Assembly (NCBI GenBank): GCA_965203535.1
Contig: OZ241897.1
Coordinates: 1,054,001 to 1,118,000, forward strand
Direction of reading: 5' to 3'
Length of the DNA: 64,000 nt
Origin: JAJDTT01 sp022827025
GTDB lineage: Bacteria; Acidobacteriota; UBA6911; RPQK01; JAJDTT01
Shown here one piece after another: positions 35,414 to 43,612 of this stretch. The stretch's first letter is position 1. Each line of letters begins with the position of its first letter. The position numbers and the translations under genes were made by a program. The notes beneath the pieces are model-generated. The model did no database searches. It was given only the letters and a program-made list of their open reading frames with translations, and was not told the DNA's origin.

Positions 35414-35812
35414 TTAATTCAAGGTGTCGGCTAGTGCCGAGTTGATGATCCCGCGATCTTGAGTCAGGAGGGTCAGCCCGAGAACCCGGGCCGTCGCCAC
35501 CAGAATTCGGTCCACCGGGTCCCGGTGGAAGGAATCGGGCAACGCGGCGACTTCGGAAGCAATGGCCGGAGAAATGCCCTGCCGGCGCACCAGCGGTGGC
35601 GCCACCGCCTTGTCCAGCCATTCTCGCAACGGCATTGTCAAGCGGATGCGGCCCAACCAATGCAACATCGCAATTTCCCAGAGCGTTATGTCAGACACCA
35701 GCAACGGTGACGCAGCGCCAGCTGACGCGACGACCTCCCGTTGAGCCACGGAGAGCCGATCTCGGTCATCCAGCCACCACAGAAGCACATGCGTATCGAG
35801 TAGCGCCCTCAT
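35414..35812 (-). CDS. vapC: VapC-type PIN-domain toxin
   Basis: 132 residues, the standard PIN toxin size. Acidic metal-binding residues are present in order: Asp in LLDTHVLLWW, Glu in SDITLWEIAML, Asp in DPVDRILVATA and Asp in LLTQDRGI. These form the Mg-dependent RNase site that cuts tRNA or rRNA when the antitoxin is lost. The start ATG overlaps the stop of the antitoxin gene by ATGA, the usual antitoxin-first order. The LDDRDRLSxAQREV segment is characteristic of the VapC subgroup paired with Phd-type antitoxins. Confidence 0.92.
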   Translation of the reverse strand: MRALLDTHVLLWWLDDRDRLSVAQREVVASAGAASPLLVSDITLWEIAMLHWLGRIRLTMPLREWLDKAVAPPLVRRQGISPAIASEVAALPDSFHRDPVDRILVATARVLGLTLLTQDRGIINSALADTLN

Positions 35813-36048
35813 GAGCGGAGAGTTTCCCAGTCTTGTTCCGGAACCGCTGGGCCAATGATGTCATCGACGATCGTCAACGTCCCCGCCAATTCCATCTGCG
35901 GATATTCGTTTTGATACCCACTCGTGGGCAATAATTCGGCAACAGGCCGACCCCGCTTCAGGATGAGAACACGCTCGCCCGTCGTCCGCACATGGTCGAG
36001 AATCGCCAGACATCGAGCGTTGAATTCAGAAGCGTTAATGGTTTCCAT
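35809..36048 (-). CDS. vapB: Phd/YefM-type antitoxin paired with VapC
   Basis: 79 residues. METINASEFNARCLAILDHV followed by ERVLILKRGRPVAELLP is the Phd/YefM DNA-binding fold that recognises the operon's own promoter; the disordered C-terminal 30 residues should block the PIN toxin active site. First gene of the pair, with ATGA overlap to vapC. The operator should lie just upstream (36049-36070), in the short space before the convergently oriented end of the glycosyltransferase gene's operon. Confidence 0.9.
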   Translation of the reverse strand: METINASEFNARCLAILDHVRTTGERVLILKRGRPVAELLPTSGYQNEYPQMELAGTLTIVDDIIGPAVPEQDWETLRS

Positions 36049-36070
36049 GGAAACAGTCTACCATGAGGGT

Positions 36071-37114
36071 CTACACGATCAGCGGCGCCTCGATGGGCTC
36101 TTCGGCAGCGTCTTCCATGCCCAGGTCCTCCAGGACGAGCCGGCGGATCTGCTTCAGTTCCTCTCTCCCCCGGGGCGTGAGGGTGCTCAACAGGAGCCGG
36201 GGAAGATGGTTTCGCAGCCACTGCCGGACGAAATGGCCGGGGACCCCGAGACGGCGGCAGGGCCAGACGATCTTGTCGGCCACCATGCGGGTGCGTTCCA
36301 GGAGTCCGAACGAGGAGATCACGGGCTCGTTGAGAGTGGTCCGGTTGAACACGACCAGGCAGCCGCCGGCCAGCAGGCTCTCCACGGTCACCACCGCCTC
36401 GCAGCCGTGCTTGAAATAGGCGTCCTCCGTCCCCCCGCACAGATTGGGCCCGGTCAGGAAGACCTGCCGGGCAAGGCCGCGGGTGAGGATCTTCAATCCG
36501 GAGTGGAAGTCGGGAAACTCCTCCAGCACCGTGGCGTATTCGAGCCGCAACGGAGCCCCCCGGACCGTGGCCCAATAGGTCAGTGCGTCCAGGAGAACGC
36601 GGTCGGCCAACTCCTCCATCTCGCCCCTCATGAGGCCCATGGGCCGATGGCGACTGATTCTCCGGCCCAGCACCAGGACTTCCAGATCCGGGTCGTGGCG
36701 GCGTGCGTACTGGGCCGACCGGATCCCGTTGGCAAGCTCGTGAGGGAAATGGTCCCCGTCCGCGTCCAGAGCGGCCAGATAGTCATGGCCACCCTCCTCC
36801 AACAACGCCGCCATGCCCCGCCGCACGGCCTGGAGCTTCCCCTTGTTCCGGCGGCACCAGGTGAGCCGGACCTGGAACCGGCGGGACAGGACTTCGCCCA
36901 CGTCTCTCCCGTAGCGTTCGCCGTCCACGCTCAAACAGACGGACTCGGGACGTTCGACCTGGCGGACGCAGGCATCGACGGTGTCCGCCAGCAGGTCGTG
37001 ACCCACCTGCCGATCCACCCCGCGTGGAAAGTAAACGGGGATGACGATGCCGGTCGATGTCCGCACCGCCTCCGAGCTGGAGCGGAAGGAGTGGGGTTGG
37101 GTCATGTTTGCCAT
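36071..37114 (-). CDS. Family 2-type glycosyltransferase
   Basis: About 347 residues from ATG 37114 (MANMTQPHSF); another ATG at 37105 is possible, and the longer open frame lies inside the neighbouring gene. TGIVIPVYFPRG is the nucleotide-binding first strand, RRNKGKLQAVRRGM the second motif, and LAALDADGDHFPHEL the DxD metal site of GT-A enzymes. The C-terminal region lacks membrane helices, so the enzyme is cytosolic or peripheral. Sugar donor and acceptor are unknown. It follows the hydroxyacyl-CoA dehydrogenase gene after 37 bases on the same strand. Confidence 0.78.
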   Translation of the reverse strand: MANMTQPHSFRSSSEAVRTSTGIVIPVYFPRGVDRQVGHDLLADTVDACVRQVERPESVCLSVDGERYGRDVGEVLSRRFQVRLTWCRRNKGKLQAVRRGMAALLEEGGHDYLAALDADGDHFPHELANGIRSAQYARRHDPDLEVLVLGRRISRHRPMGLMRGEMEELADRVLLDALTYWATVRGAPLRLEYATVLEEFPDFHSGLKILTRGLARQVFLTGPNLCGGTEDAYFKHGCEAVVTVESLLAGGCLVVFNRTTLNEPVISSFGLLERTRMVADKIVWPCRRLGVPGHFVRQWLRNHLPRLLLSTLTPRGREELKQIRRLVLEDLGMEDAAEEPIEAPLIV

Positions 37115-37151
37115 CCGCGGTGTCGAGCCTGCCGGAGGTCGGTCCCCGGCT

Positions 37152-38093
37152 TCATTCGGACTTGACCCGGAGCAGTTTGAGGAGCCTCCGGTCCCGGTCG
37201 TCGAGCACTTTCGCCGATTCGTCCCCGGCATACTCGTAAAAACCGGCGCCGCTCTTGACGCCCAGCCGGCCCGACGCCACCAGCGTTTCCAGCAGCCGGA
37301 GGCCTCCCCGGGCCGCCGACAGGTGGGGATTCAAGTTCCGGGTGACGATGTTGAACACGTCCAGACCGCCCAGATCGGCGATCTCAAGGGGACCCAGCAG
37401 CGCCCATCGCATTCCCAATCCGTCCTTCATGGCCACGTCGATCTCGGCGCTCGTCGCGACGCCCTCTTCCACCAGGTGGACCGCCTCCCGGACCAGGGCG
37501 GCCTGGAGCCGGACGGTGACATATCCGGGGACCTCCTTCCGCACCACGATGGGCCGTCTTCCGATCCGGCGGGCCATCTCCATGACCATTTCGACGGTCC
37601 GGTCCGAAGTGGCCTCTCCGGGGATGACCTCCACCAGCGGAATGAGGTGGGCCGGGTTCAGGAAATGAAGGCCGGCGAAACGCTCCGGCCGGGAGACGGC
37701 GTTTGCCAACCGGGAGATGCTCAACCACGAGGTGTTGGTGGTCAGAATGACACCCGGACGGCAAATTCCGTCCAAGGAGCGGAAGAAGCGGCTCTTGGCG
37801 TCCAGGTCTTCAACGATGGTCTCGGCCACGAAATCGGCGGAGGCCAGATCCGAGAGCTCCAGGGTGGGGTTCAGGCGGGCCATGGACTCCCTGGCTTCCT
37901 CCGCTGTCAGGGCCCCGGATTCCATGAGGATGCCCTGGTTCCGGCGCACCCCGGCCAGACCCCGTTCAAGGCCGGCCGCCGACCGGTTGTACCAGGTGAC
38001 GCGGTAACCCGCCTCGGCGAAGAGCTGAGCGATGCCCGTCCCCATGGTGCCCGCTCCCGCCACTCCGACTCTCCTGATCTGTTCCAAACGCAT
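37152..38093 (-). CDS. 3-hydroxyacyl-CoA dehydrogenase family protein
   Basis: 313 residues. VGVAGAGTMGTGIAQLFAEAGYRVTWYNR is the NAD-binding Rossmann motif; LTTNTSWLSI and FAGLHFLNPAHLIPLVEVIPG hold the catalytic Ser/Asn and His of the family, and PGYVTVRLQAALVREAVHLVEEG starts the C-terminal dimerisation domain. It should oxidise a 3-hydroxyacyl-CoA or a related beta-hydroxy acid with NAD in the cytoplasm. The length matches single-function enzymes (about 290-320). The neighbours give no pathway; beta-hydroxy acid catabolism is a reasonable guess. Confidence 0.9.
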   Translation of the reverse strand: MRLEQIRRVGVAGAGTMGTGIAQLFAEAGYRVTWYNRSAAGLERGLAGVRRNQGILMESGALTAEEARESMARLNPTLELSDLASADFVAETIVEDLDAKSRFFRSLDGICRPGVILTTNTSWLSISRLANAVSRPERFAGLHFLNPAHLIPLVEVIPGEATSDRTVEMVMEMARRIGRRPIVVRKEVPGYVTVRLQAALVREAVHLVEEGVATSAEIDVAMKDGLGMRWALLGPLEIADLGGLDVFNIVTRNLNPHLSAARGGLRLLETLVASGRLGVKSGAGFYEYAGDESAKVLDDRDRRLLKLLRVKSE

Positions 38094-38121
38094 ATTCTCA
38101 CCTCCGCCGGATCACGGCTCG

Positions 38122-39465
38122 TCACTTGACGTGGAAATCGATCATCTTCTCGATGGCTTCCCGGCAGACGGGGCAGAATTCGGGTTCTTTGCGGCTGAAC
38201 ATGATGCAAGTCCGCGCGGGGCGGTACAGCCCGGTGGGCGTGTAGCTGGCCCCTTCGAAAGCGCCGACAATCCCCGCATGAGGCTCCTTCTCTCGAACCG
38301 TCGGCCCGGCCTCCGAATTCTCGCTATTGCTCCGGCTCCTGAGTTCGTGTCCCTGCTTGTCCCAAGGAGTCGGCAGCGGCGTTCCCTCTTGCACCAGGTG
38401 GCCCCATTTGAGCCGGGCCGGGTCAAGAAGGGCCGTGATGTTCGGCTCCCAAGGCTCTACGCCGGGCGCCACGAGGTCCAGGTAAACCACGGTTGAAGTG
38501 TAGTACTCGTCTCCAAGGCCGGCGAAGAGGTGCCCGAACTCGTGCACCAGAAGGTGGGAGCTGTAGGGAGAATCCGCAGCGACCGCCGCGTACAGGTTGA
38601 AGATTCCACCTCCTCCATACTCCTCCTCATTGACCAGGATGACCACGAAGTCGCTGGGAGCGGAGGCCGCCGCATCCCGCCAGGCCCGGTCGTCGGTGGT
38701 CAGAATGTAGCGCTTCAACCCGAGGGCACCGTAACTGGCTCCCAAAGGCGAATTCCTGACGACCCCGGCGGCCGGCCGGGAAACGCCCGCGGCCTCCGCC
38801 GGCGTAAAGAGGCCTGTCACGTTGAAGTCGGTCCGGCGCGAAGCGAAGGGCTCGACCCGGAAGAGGGCTTCGGCAAGGCGCTCGGCGTCCCGTTTGAACC
38901 CGTCTTCTTCCGGATACCCGTCTCCCAGGAAGAGAAGGTCCACCTTCTGCGAAGAGGGACCGTTTCGCATCAGCGTGGTCTCGTTGCCGGACCTGGTTGG
39001 AGAACGGTCGACCTCGTTGGAGCGGGGATCGATGAGAAGTTTCCAAACCGGCTGGAACGCCTGTTGCCGATCCCGCTTGGAGAGCTCCAGCCGCACGATT
39101 CTCCGGGGCTCCGGAAAGCAGACCGCTTCCGGAAAGGTGCGCCACATTTCCTGCCTGGCCTCCTCCGTCGTTTCCCACTCCCCGTAGATGCTGGAGAACC
39201 CTCTGGAGAACAGGACGCGGCCGGATTCGGAATCGATCAGCCGGAAGCGGTACTTGCCCAAGCCGGTCGAGTCCAGCAGGCGGCGCGGATTCCCGGCCCA
39301 GGGGCCTTCGACCCGGATTCGATCCAGGCTGAAACGCTCCTTCGAGGCCGTTCCGGTATGGAAGTAGTCGACCCGCATGAGGGCGCCCGTAAAATCCCGG
39401 CGGTAGGCGTCCTCCATTCCCGCGGCTATCCAGGCCATGGCCGCCACGGCGATCCAGATCGGCAT
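38122..39465 (-). CDS. M64-family metallopeptidase (IgA-peptidase type), exported
   Basis: About 447 residues from ATG 39465 (an in-frame GTG at 39474 is also possible). MPIWIAVAAMAWIAAG is a signal sequence. The first 150 residues are the M64 N-terminal beta-rich domain (GALMRVDYFHTG ... IVRLELSKRD); then VDLLFLGDGYPEED opens the peptidase, and LLVHEFGHLFAGLGDEYYT is the HExGHxxxxLxDE zinc site, with both His and Glu intact. The C terminus has CIMFSR and CPVC cysteines typical of the family. It should cleave proteins in the periplasm or outside the cell. REP-like palindromes lie just upstream. Confidence 0.9.
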   Translation of the reverse strand: MPIWIAVAAMAWIAAGMEDAYRRDFTGALMRVDYFHTGTASKERFSLDRIRVEGPWAGNPRRLLDSTGLGKYRFRLIDSESGRVLFSRGFSSIYGEWETTEEARQEMWRTFPEAVCFPEPRRIVRLELSKRDRQQAFQPVWKLLIDPRSNEVDRSPTRSGNETTLMRNGPSSQKVDLLFLGDGYPEEDGFKRDAERLAEALFRVEPFASRRTDFNVTGLFTPAEAAGVSRPAAGVVRNSPLGASYGALGLKRYILTTDDRAWRDAAASAPSDFVVILVNEEEYGGGGIFNLYAAVAADSPYSSHLLVHEFGHLFAGLGDEYYTSTVVYLDLVAPGVEPWEPNITALLDPARLKWGHLVQEGTPLPTPWDKQGHELRSRSNSENSEAGPTVREKEPHAGIVGAFEGASYTPTGLYRPARTCIMFSRKEPEFCPVCREAIEKMIDFHVK

Positions 39466-39483
39466 TTGTTGCACCCTACCAGC

Positions 39484-39504
39484 CCGTGACGAAAGTCGTC
39501 ACGG
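39484..39504. repeat. REP-like palindrome type B, copy 1
   Basis: A perfect 9-base stem CCGTGACGA / TCGTCACGG with loop AAG. Related copies lie at 43570-43590 and 62596-62616, and a half copy at about 43441-43460. All full copies are in short gaps between genes of the same strand. Confidence 0.8.
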
Positions 39505-39569
39505 CTGCCGAGGCCCGGAACGCATTCGGGTGGAGGGTCTGGCGGCCTTCGAGACTGCTCCTTCGTCTT

Positions 39570-39615
39570 GGAGTCCGCGCTGTAGAGTAGATCAATTTCT
39601 GCGGCGCAGGCTCCT
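39570..39615. repeat. REP-like palindrome type C, copy 2
   Basis: Shares GGAGTC(C/T)GCGC, GTAGA, ATTTCTGC and GCGCAGGCTCCT with the copy at 18430-18477. It lies directly before the 3' end of the M23 peptidase gene; both this and the type B palindrome sit in the same 155-base gap. Confidence 0.7.
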
Positions 39616-39620
39616 GGTCT

Positions 39621-40523
39621 TCAGCTCGATTCGAAGCGGGCGAGGATTTCCATGAGCGACAGCGGGTCGACCAGGGCTTTCCGGAGTCGAACGGTCCAGT
39701 GCAGGTGCGGACCCGTGACCCGGCCCGTGGACCCGACGTGACCGATGAGGTCTCCCCGCTCCACGCGGTCCCCCTTCTTGACCGCAAAGTCATCGAGGTG
39801 GGCGAAATAGGAATACAGGCCCTGGCCGTGGTCCAGGATCACCGTGTTGCCCGCGTAGTAGAGATTCTGCGCCAGCACCGTCACTCCTGCGTTGGGACTC
39901 TTGATCGGAGTGCCCCTGGAGGCGCGAAAGTCGGTCCCGCTATGGGGGCGGCGAGGTTTGCCGTTGAGGATGCTCCGCTTGCCGAAACTGCTGTTGGCCC
40001 GCCCCGGAACGGGCCGGAGGAAAAACCCGGACCAGTGCCGTTCGCTGCCCATCTCGGCGAAGATGCCCGACACGAGCCGCGATTCCCGCTTGATTCTGGC
40101 CAGGGACGCCTTGGGAGGCGTCACGAACTTCTCCGGCAGGTTGAGTCTGCGCGTCGGGAATTTCTTGTGCTTGACCGTGATGCGGTGATCCGCGCGGGCG
40201 AAAATACGGTTCTGTTCGTAGAGTTCGAACCGGAGCCGGTATCCGCCCGGTTTCGTATTCAGGTCGATTCCGACCAGCGCCCACCAATTGGTCGGAACTT
40301 CTCCCAGACCCGGTTCGAGAGTCAGGTTCTGCCGAAAAACCCGCAATACGACCCGGTCCACGCGGCGGGGAGCGATCAGGGTGACCAGCATCACCTCCCC
40401 CGGCTGGAAGGACCTGGCAAGCGGAGTGATCCGGACCCCCTCGGGCAGGTCGCCCGTGCCCGGTGGCGGTTGTCCGAACACCGCTACGGTCAATAGCAGG
40501 AGCAGGCCAGAGATGACTCGCAT
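39621..40523 (-). CDS. M23-family peptidase, exported
   Basis: About 300 residues from ATG 40523, chosen because it gives a signal peptide MRVISGLLLLLTVAVFG. An N-terminal beta domain (residues 20-170, GEVMLVTLIAPRRVDRVVLRVF and following) precedes the LytM/M23 domain: RPHSGTDFRA with zinc ligands His and Asp, VILDHGQGLYSYFAHLD, and GPHLHWTVRL with the HxH motif. All catalytic residues are present. It should be a peptidoglycan endopeptidase, or a regulator of one, in the periplasm. It is followed on the same strand by the M64 gene, but 155 bases and two REP-like palindromes separate them. Confidence 0.9.
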   Translation of the reverse strand: MRVISGLLLLLTVAVFGQPPPGTGDLPEGVRITPLARSFQPGEVMLVTLIAPRRVDRVVLRVFRQNLTLEPGLGEVPTNWWALVGIDLNTKPGGYRLRFELYEQNRIFARADHRITVKHKKFPTRRLNLPEKFVTPPKASLARIKRESRLVSGIFAEMGSERHWSGFFLRPVPGRANSSFGKRSILNGKPRRPHSGTDFRASRGTPIKSPNAGVTVLAQNLYYAGNTVILDHGQGLYSYFAHLDDFAVKKGDRVERGDLIGHVGSTGRVTGPHLHWTVRLRKALVDPLSLMEILARFESS

Positions 40524-40591
40524 AGCGTGGAGGCAGAATATCACGCCCGTCTGATGCCAAAGGATTCCGCCGTCAAGACCCGGAAACCTGA

Positions 40592-41251
40592 TCATGCCCG
40601 GTCCGGGCGCCCACAAGGGGCGCCCCTACCAGTGCCGCCGTGTCGCCTGCCCGCCGTCATCGGGTTCTCCGGATCGTTCGGCCAGTATTCCGGGTTTTCC
40701 AGGATGTAGTCGTCAATTCTCTCCAGTGCCTCATCGTCCCATACGATCTCCTCGAAGTAGTTTCGCTGCCACAGCCGTCCTCGAAACGGAATCCATCCCC
40801 GAGTCCGAATTCCCTTGATGTATTGCACGGTCGTCAACGACTTGAAGGCGCCGACGACGGATCCCAACGTAGGGGCAACCCTTGTGGTTGCCCTCCGGGT
40901 GGTGGTCGAAACCTCACCGCCGGACGCCGGATCATGGTCGGCACGGGCGCCCACAAGGGGCGCCCCTACGTTTCCGACCAGGTCGATGAGACCGTGAATA
41001 TGATTTGGGATGACCACAAAAGGCCCGAGTTCCAGATCCGGAAAACGCCGGGGCAGATCTTCCCATTCTTCCGCGACCATGCGTCCGACCTCGTTCAGCC
41101 TCATCCGATTCTTCTCACAGTGGCCGAAAAGGCACGTCCTTTTCTGGACCACGATTGTCACGAAATAAGTACCCGGAAGACTGTAATCGTACCCCTTCAG
41201 CCGGATTGAGCGGCGATGGTGGATCTTCGGATCGTACCGGCGGTTCGACAT
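40592..41251 (-). CDS. RAYT: REP-associated tyrosine transposase
   Basis: 219 residues from ATG 41251 (MSNRRYDPKIHHRR); the frame continues upstream, but only into repeat sequence. RRSIRLKGYDYSLPGTYFVTIV opens the Y1-transposase fold, PNHIHGLIDL is the HUH metal site, and WQRNYFEEIVWDDEALERI with a following DDYILENPEYWPND holds the conserved tyrosine region. Residues 85-125 are a low-complexity insertion encoded by a pair of the repeats this protein is expected to mobilise, and the C terminus (RGAPCGRP) is encoded by another. It should nick and process single-stranded palindromes. It sits at one end of the repeat array. Confidence 0.88.
   Translation of the reverse strand: MSNRRYDPKIHHRRSIRLKGYDYSLPGTYFVTIVVQKRTCLFGHCEKNRMRLNEVGRMVAEEWEDLPRRFPDLELGPFVVIPNHIHGLIDLVGNVGAPLVGARADHDPASGGEVSTTTRRATTRVAPTLGSVVGAFKSLTTVQYIKGIRTRGWIPFRGRLWQRNYFEEIVWDDEALERIDDYILENPEYWPNDPENPMTAGRRHGGTGRGAPCGRPDRA
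40868..40970. repeat. Repeat pair inside the RAYT coding sequence
   Basis: Two palindromic units in opposite orientation, TAGGGGCAACCCTTGTGG (from about 40870) and GGGCGCCCACAAGGGGCGCC (from 40945), are separated by about 50 bases. They are read in frame by the RAYT gene and encode GAPLVGAR and the TTRVAPT region. A single further unit at 40605-40629 lies at the gene's 3' end. Confidence 0.85.
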
Positions 41252-41309
41252 CTCCCGATCAATCCAACGTTCGCGTCGCCCCAAACATGACGTTCGGGGC
41301 CGGACTTGG

Positions 41310-42265
41310 ATCGTAGGGGCCGCCCTTGTGGTCCCCCTCCCTTCCGCACGGCGCCCACCGCGGGTCGTGACCGGACCCCTTGCCGACCCGGTTGGGCGGC
41401 GCCACCGCCCAGCAGGCGAACGATGCGACGCCGAAGGGCGCCCACAAGGGGCGCCCCTACGGTCCCCGGTCGGCCGACGTTTGTCCTCCCCCACCGATGG
41501 CCTCCGGCACGATTTCCTGGGGAATTGGGGAAGGTGATCGACGCCCGGCCCCAAACGCGTCCCCCGCGGTGACCGCATCGTAGGGGCGACCCTTGTGGTC
41601 GCCCTCCCCTACACACGGCGTCGCACACCACGAGTCGTGGCCGGGCCCCTTGCCGGCCCGGTTGCGCGGCCCGACCACCCAGCAGGCGAACGTTGCGACC
41701 CCGGAGGGCGCCCACAAGGGATGCCCCTACGGTCCCCGGTCGGCGGACGTTTCCAGGTCCTCCCCCACCGGTGCCCTCCGGCATGATTTCCTGGGGAATC
41801 GGGGAAGGTGATCGACACCCGGCCCCAAACGCGTCGCCCGCAGCGACCGCATCGTAGGGGCGACCCTTGTGGTCGCCCTCCCCCTGCACACGGCGGCGCC
41901 CGCCGCAGGTCGTGACCGGGCCCCTTGCCGGTCCGGTTGCGCGATTCGACCACCCAGCAGGCGAACGATGCGACCCCGGTGGGCACCCACAAGGGGTGCC
42001 CCTACGGTCCCCGGTCGGCGGATGTTTCCAGGTCCTCCCCCACCGGTGGCCCCCAGCATGATTTCCTGGGGAATCGGGGAAGGTGATCGACGCCCGGCGC
42101 CAAACGCGTCGCCTGCGGCGACCGCATCGTAGGGACGACCCTTGTGGTCGCCCTCCCCGGCACACGGCGTCGCTCACCACGGGTCGTGGCCGGGCCCCTT
42201 GCCGGCCCGGTTGCGCGGCACGACCACCCAGCCGGCGAACGATGCCACGCCGGAGGGCGCCCCGG
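41310..42265. repeat. Tandem array of about 3.5 units of 274-275 bp with RAYT palindromes
   Basis: The marker GACCGCATCG recurs at 41571, 41845 and 42120, defining units of 274 and 275 bases; the first unit starts near 41310 and the last is cut off at about 42263 by the barrel gene. Each unit contains a palindrome starting TCGTAGGGGCGACCC and, about 130 bases later, the inverted form GGGCGCCCACAAGGGGCGCC (for example 41436, 41706, 41981). A GGCCCCTTGCCGG hairpin and a conserved TGATTTCCTGGGG segment are also present. Long open frames across the array are by-products of the repeat. No gene is present from 41252 to 42267. Confidence 0.9.
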
Positions 42266-42267
42266 TG

Positions 42268-43464
42268 TCAGAAGTATTGCTTGAAACCGACGAAAAGAGT
42301 CCGGGGGACTCCTCCGTACTCGGTTCCGGGGTGGCCGTTCAGTCCCGGACCGGCCCCGAAGCCGAACTGGCTTCCCACCAGCAGTTCCGAGTCGTTGCCG
42401 GTGGACCAGGTCAGGGAGGGCAACCAGAGGAGGGAGCCGTCGCTGCCGTTGAACAGTGCGGTGGTGGAAAACGTGCAGAGAGGGTGCAGGAGCAGAGCCA
42501 GGGAGACTCCTCCGTAGAATTGGCCCGTCCCGTTGACCTCCCCCCGGGAGATTCGATCCGAGTCGAAATAGAGGGGGTACTCTCCGGGCGTCCCGGTTCC
42601 ATAGCCGTTGTAGGCGCCCTCCAGAATCAAGGTCAGATAGGGCGTCAACTGTTGATCGACTCCAATCGAACCCCTCCAGAACGTCTCCCGGTTCCGCTCC
42701 GCGTCCGCTGCGTCTCCCGACCGGGTCCAACTGACCTCGCCCCGCAGGCCGGTCCCGGCCAAATCCGAAGTCACGAAGAGGCCGGCCACGTCATCCCCGT
42801 GAAAACTGCCCCCCATGATCCCCACGTCCACGGAACCGGCGTTCAGCCGAAGTTGGAACCCGGCGGCCCTGTCCTCCCCGGGGTCGGGACCCAACGAGGC
42901 GGCCACCACCTCCAACTCGGAGAACTGCCCCAGGCGCAACACGCCGCGGACGGCGTCGATGCCCGGCTTGTAGTCCCGGTCGAGGCGCTGAGGGGCGAAG
43001 GGGGCGAAGAGGTCCAGGGCCGGCCAGAAATAACTGACGCCCCAGGTGAGCGCCTGCCTTCCCACGATGACGTCCAGCGGGTCGAACTCCAGTTCCAGGT
43101 TCAGGCGGTCGAAGGCGGCCAGCACGCGCCCCTCGGGCCGGTTCACGAGATGGCGCTCCATCGGCAGGTAGAGAGTCGCCGAGGAATCGGCCAGATCGGC
43201 CGACGTGGACAGCGGAGGCGAAAGAAAATTCAGTATGGCGTGGGATTCCACGCGGACGCGCCGAGTGAGTTCCAGATTGGAGGTCAGCCGGAGAATGGCC
43301 AGCTCGGAATCCCGCCTGGCTTCCGGAACCGGCCTCTCTCTCAGGAAGAGGTAGGACCGGATCGAACCGCCCCAGTCCAGGTCCCGGGCCTGGAGGCAAG
43401 GCGCGGTCAGAACCCAGAGAAAGGGAAGAAGCTTGACAGTCCGTGGCAAAAGTCCCGCGAGCAC
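42268..43464 (-). CDS. Outer-membrane beta-barrel protein, last gene of Lol-like operon
   Basis: About 398 residues from GTG 43464 (TTG 43449 is an alternative); the start gives a signal peptide through LLPFLWVLTAPCLQA. The mature protein alternates polar and hydrophobic residues in strand-length blocks, with periplasmic turns and ends in KQYF, the C-terminal aromatic signature of outer-membrane barrels. VGRQALTWGVSYFW and GTGQFYGGVSLAL are typical strands. It lies on the same strand as the LolA-like, FtsX and LolD-like genes, about 150 bases after the ATPase. It probably works at the outer-membrane end of that export route. A half REP palindrome overlaps the start region. Confidence 0.7.
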   Translation of the reverse strand: MLAGLLPRTVKLLPFLWVLTAPCLQARDLDWGGSIRSYLFLRERPVPEARRDSELAILRLTSNLELTRRVRVESHAILNFLSPPLSTSADLADSSATLYLPMERHLVNRPEGRVLAAFDRLNLELEFDPLDVIVGRQALTWGVSYFWPALDLFAPFAPQRLDRDYKPGIDAVRGVLRLGQFSELEVVAASLGPDPGEDRAAGFQLRLNAGSVDVGIMGGSFHGDDVAGLFVTSDLAGTGLRGEVSWTRSGDAADAERNRETFWRGSIGVDQQLTPYLTLILEGAYNGYGTGTPGEYPLYFDSDRISRGEVNGTGQFYGGVSLALLLHPLCTFSTTALFNGSDGSLLWLPSLTWSTGNDSELLVGSQFGFGAGPGLNGHPGTEYGGVPRTLFVGFKQYF

Positions 43465-43569
43465 CAAGACCGGGGCTGCGCCCGCCGGACAAGGCGCTCT
43501 GAGGGAGCATATCGGGAATATGTGACCGAGGAGCAACGCAGTCCGCCGGGATGCAGACCCGGTCGAATG

Positions 43570-43590
43570 CCGTGACGACTTTTGCCACGG
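43570..43590. repeat. REP-like palindrome type B, copy 2
   Basis: CCGTGACGA, loop CTT, then TTGCCACGG: same element as at 39484 and 62596 but inverted and with two mismatches in the stem. It lies between the LolD-like gene and the barrel gene; a half copy (CCGTGGCAAAAG, 43441 onward) lies inside the start of the barrel gene. Confidence 0.75.
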
Positions 43591-43612
43591 GCTGTCAAGC
43601 CAGAGCCACCGG

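Noticed and set aside
41310..42265. CRISPR array
   Set aside because: Units are 274-275 bp with palindromic cores and near-identical spacers; no short repeat/unique spacer pattern and no cas genes.
41252..42267. Open frames on both strands across the repeat array
   Set aside because: All are translations of the same palindromes (RGAPCGRP, GAPLVGA) with no independent domain.
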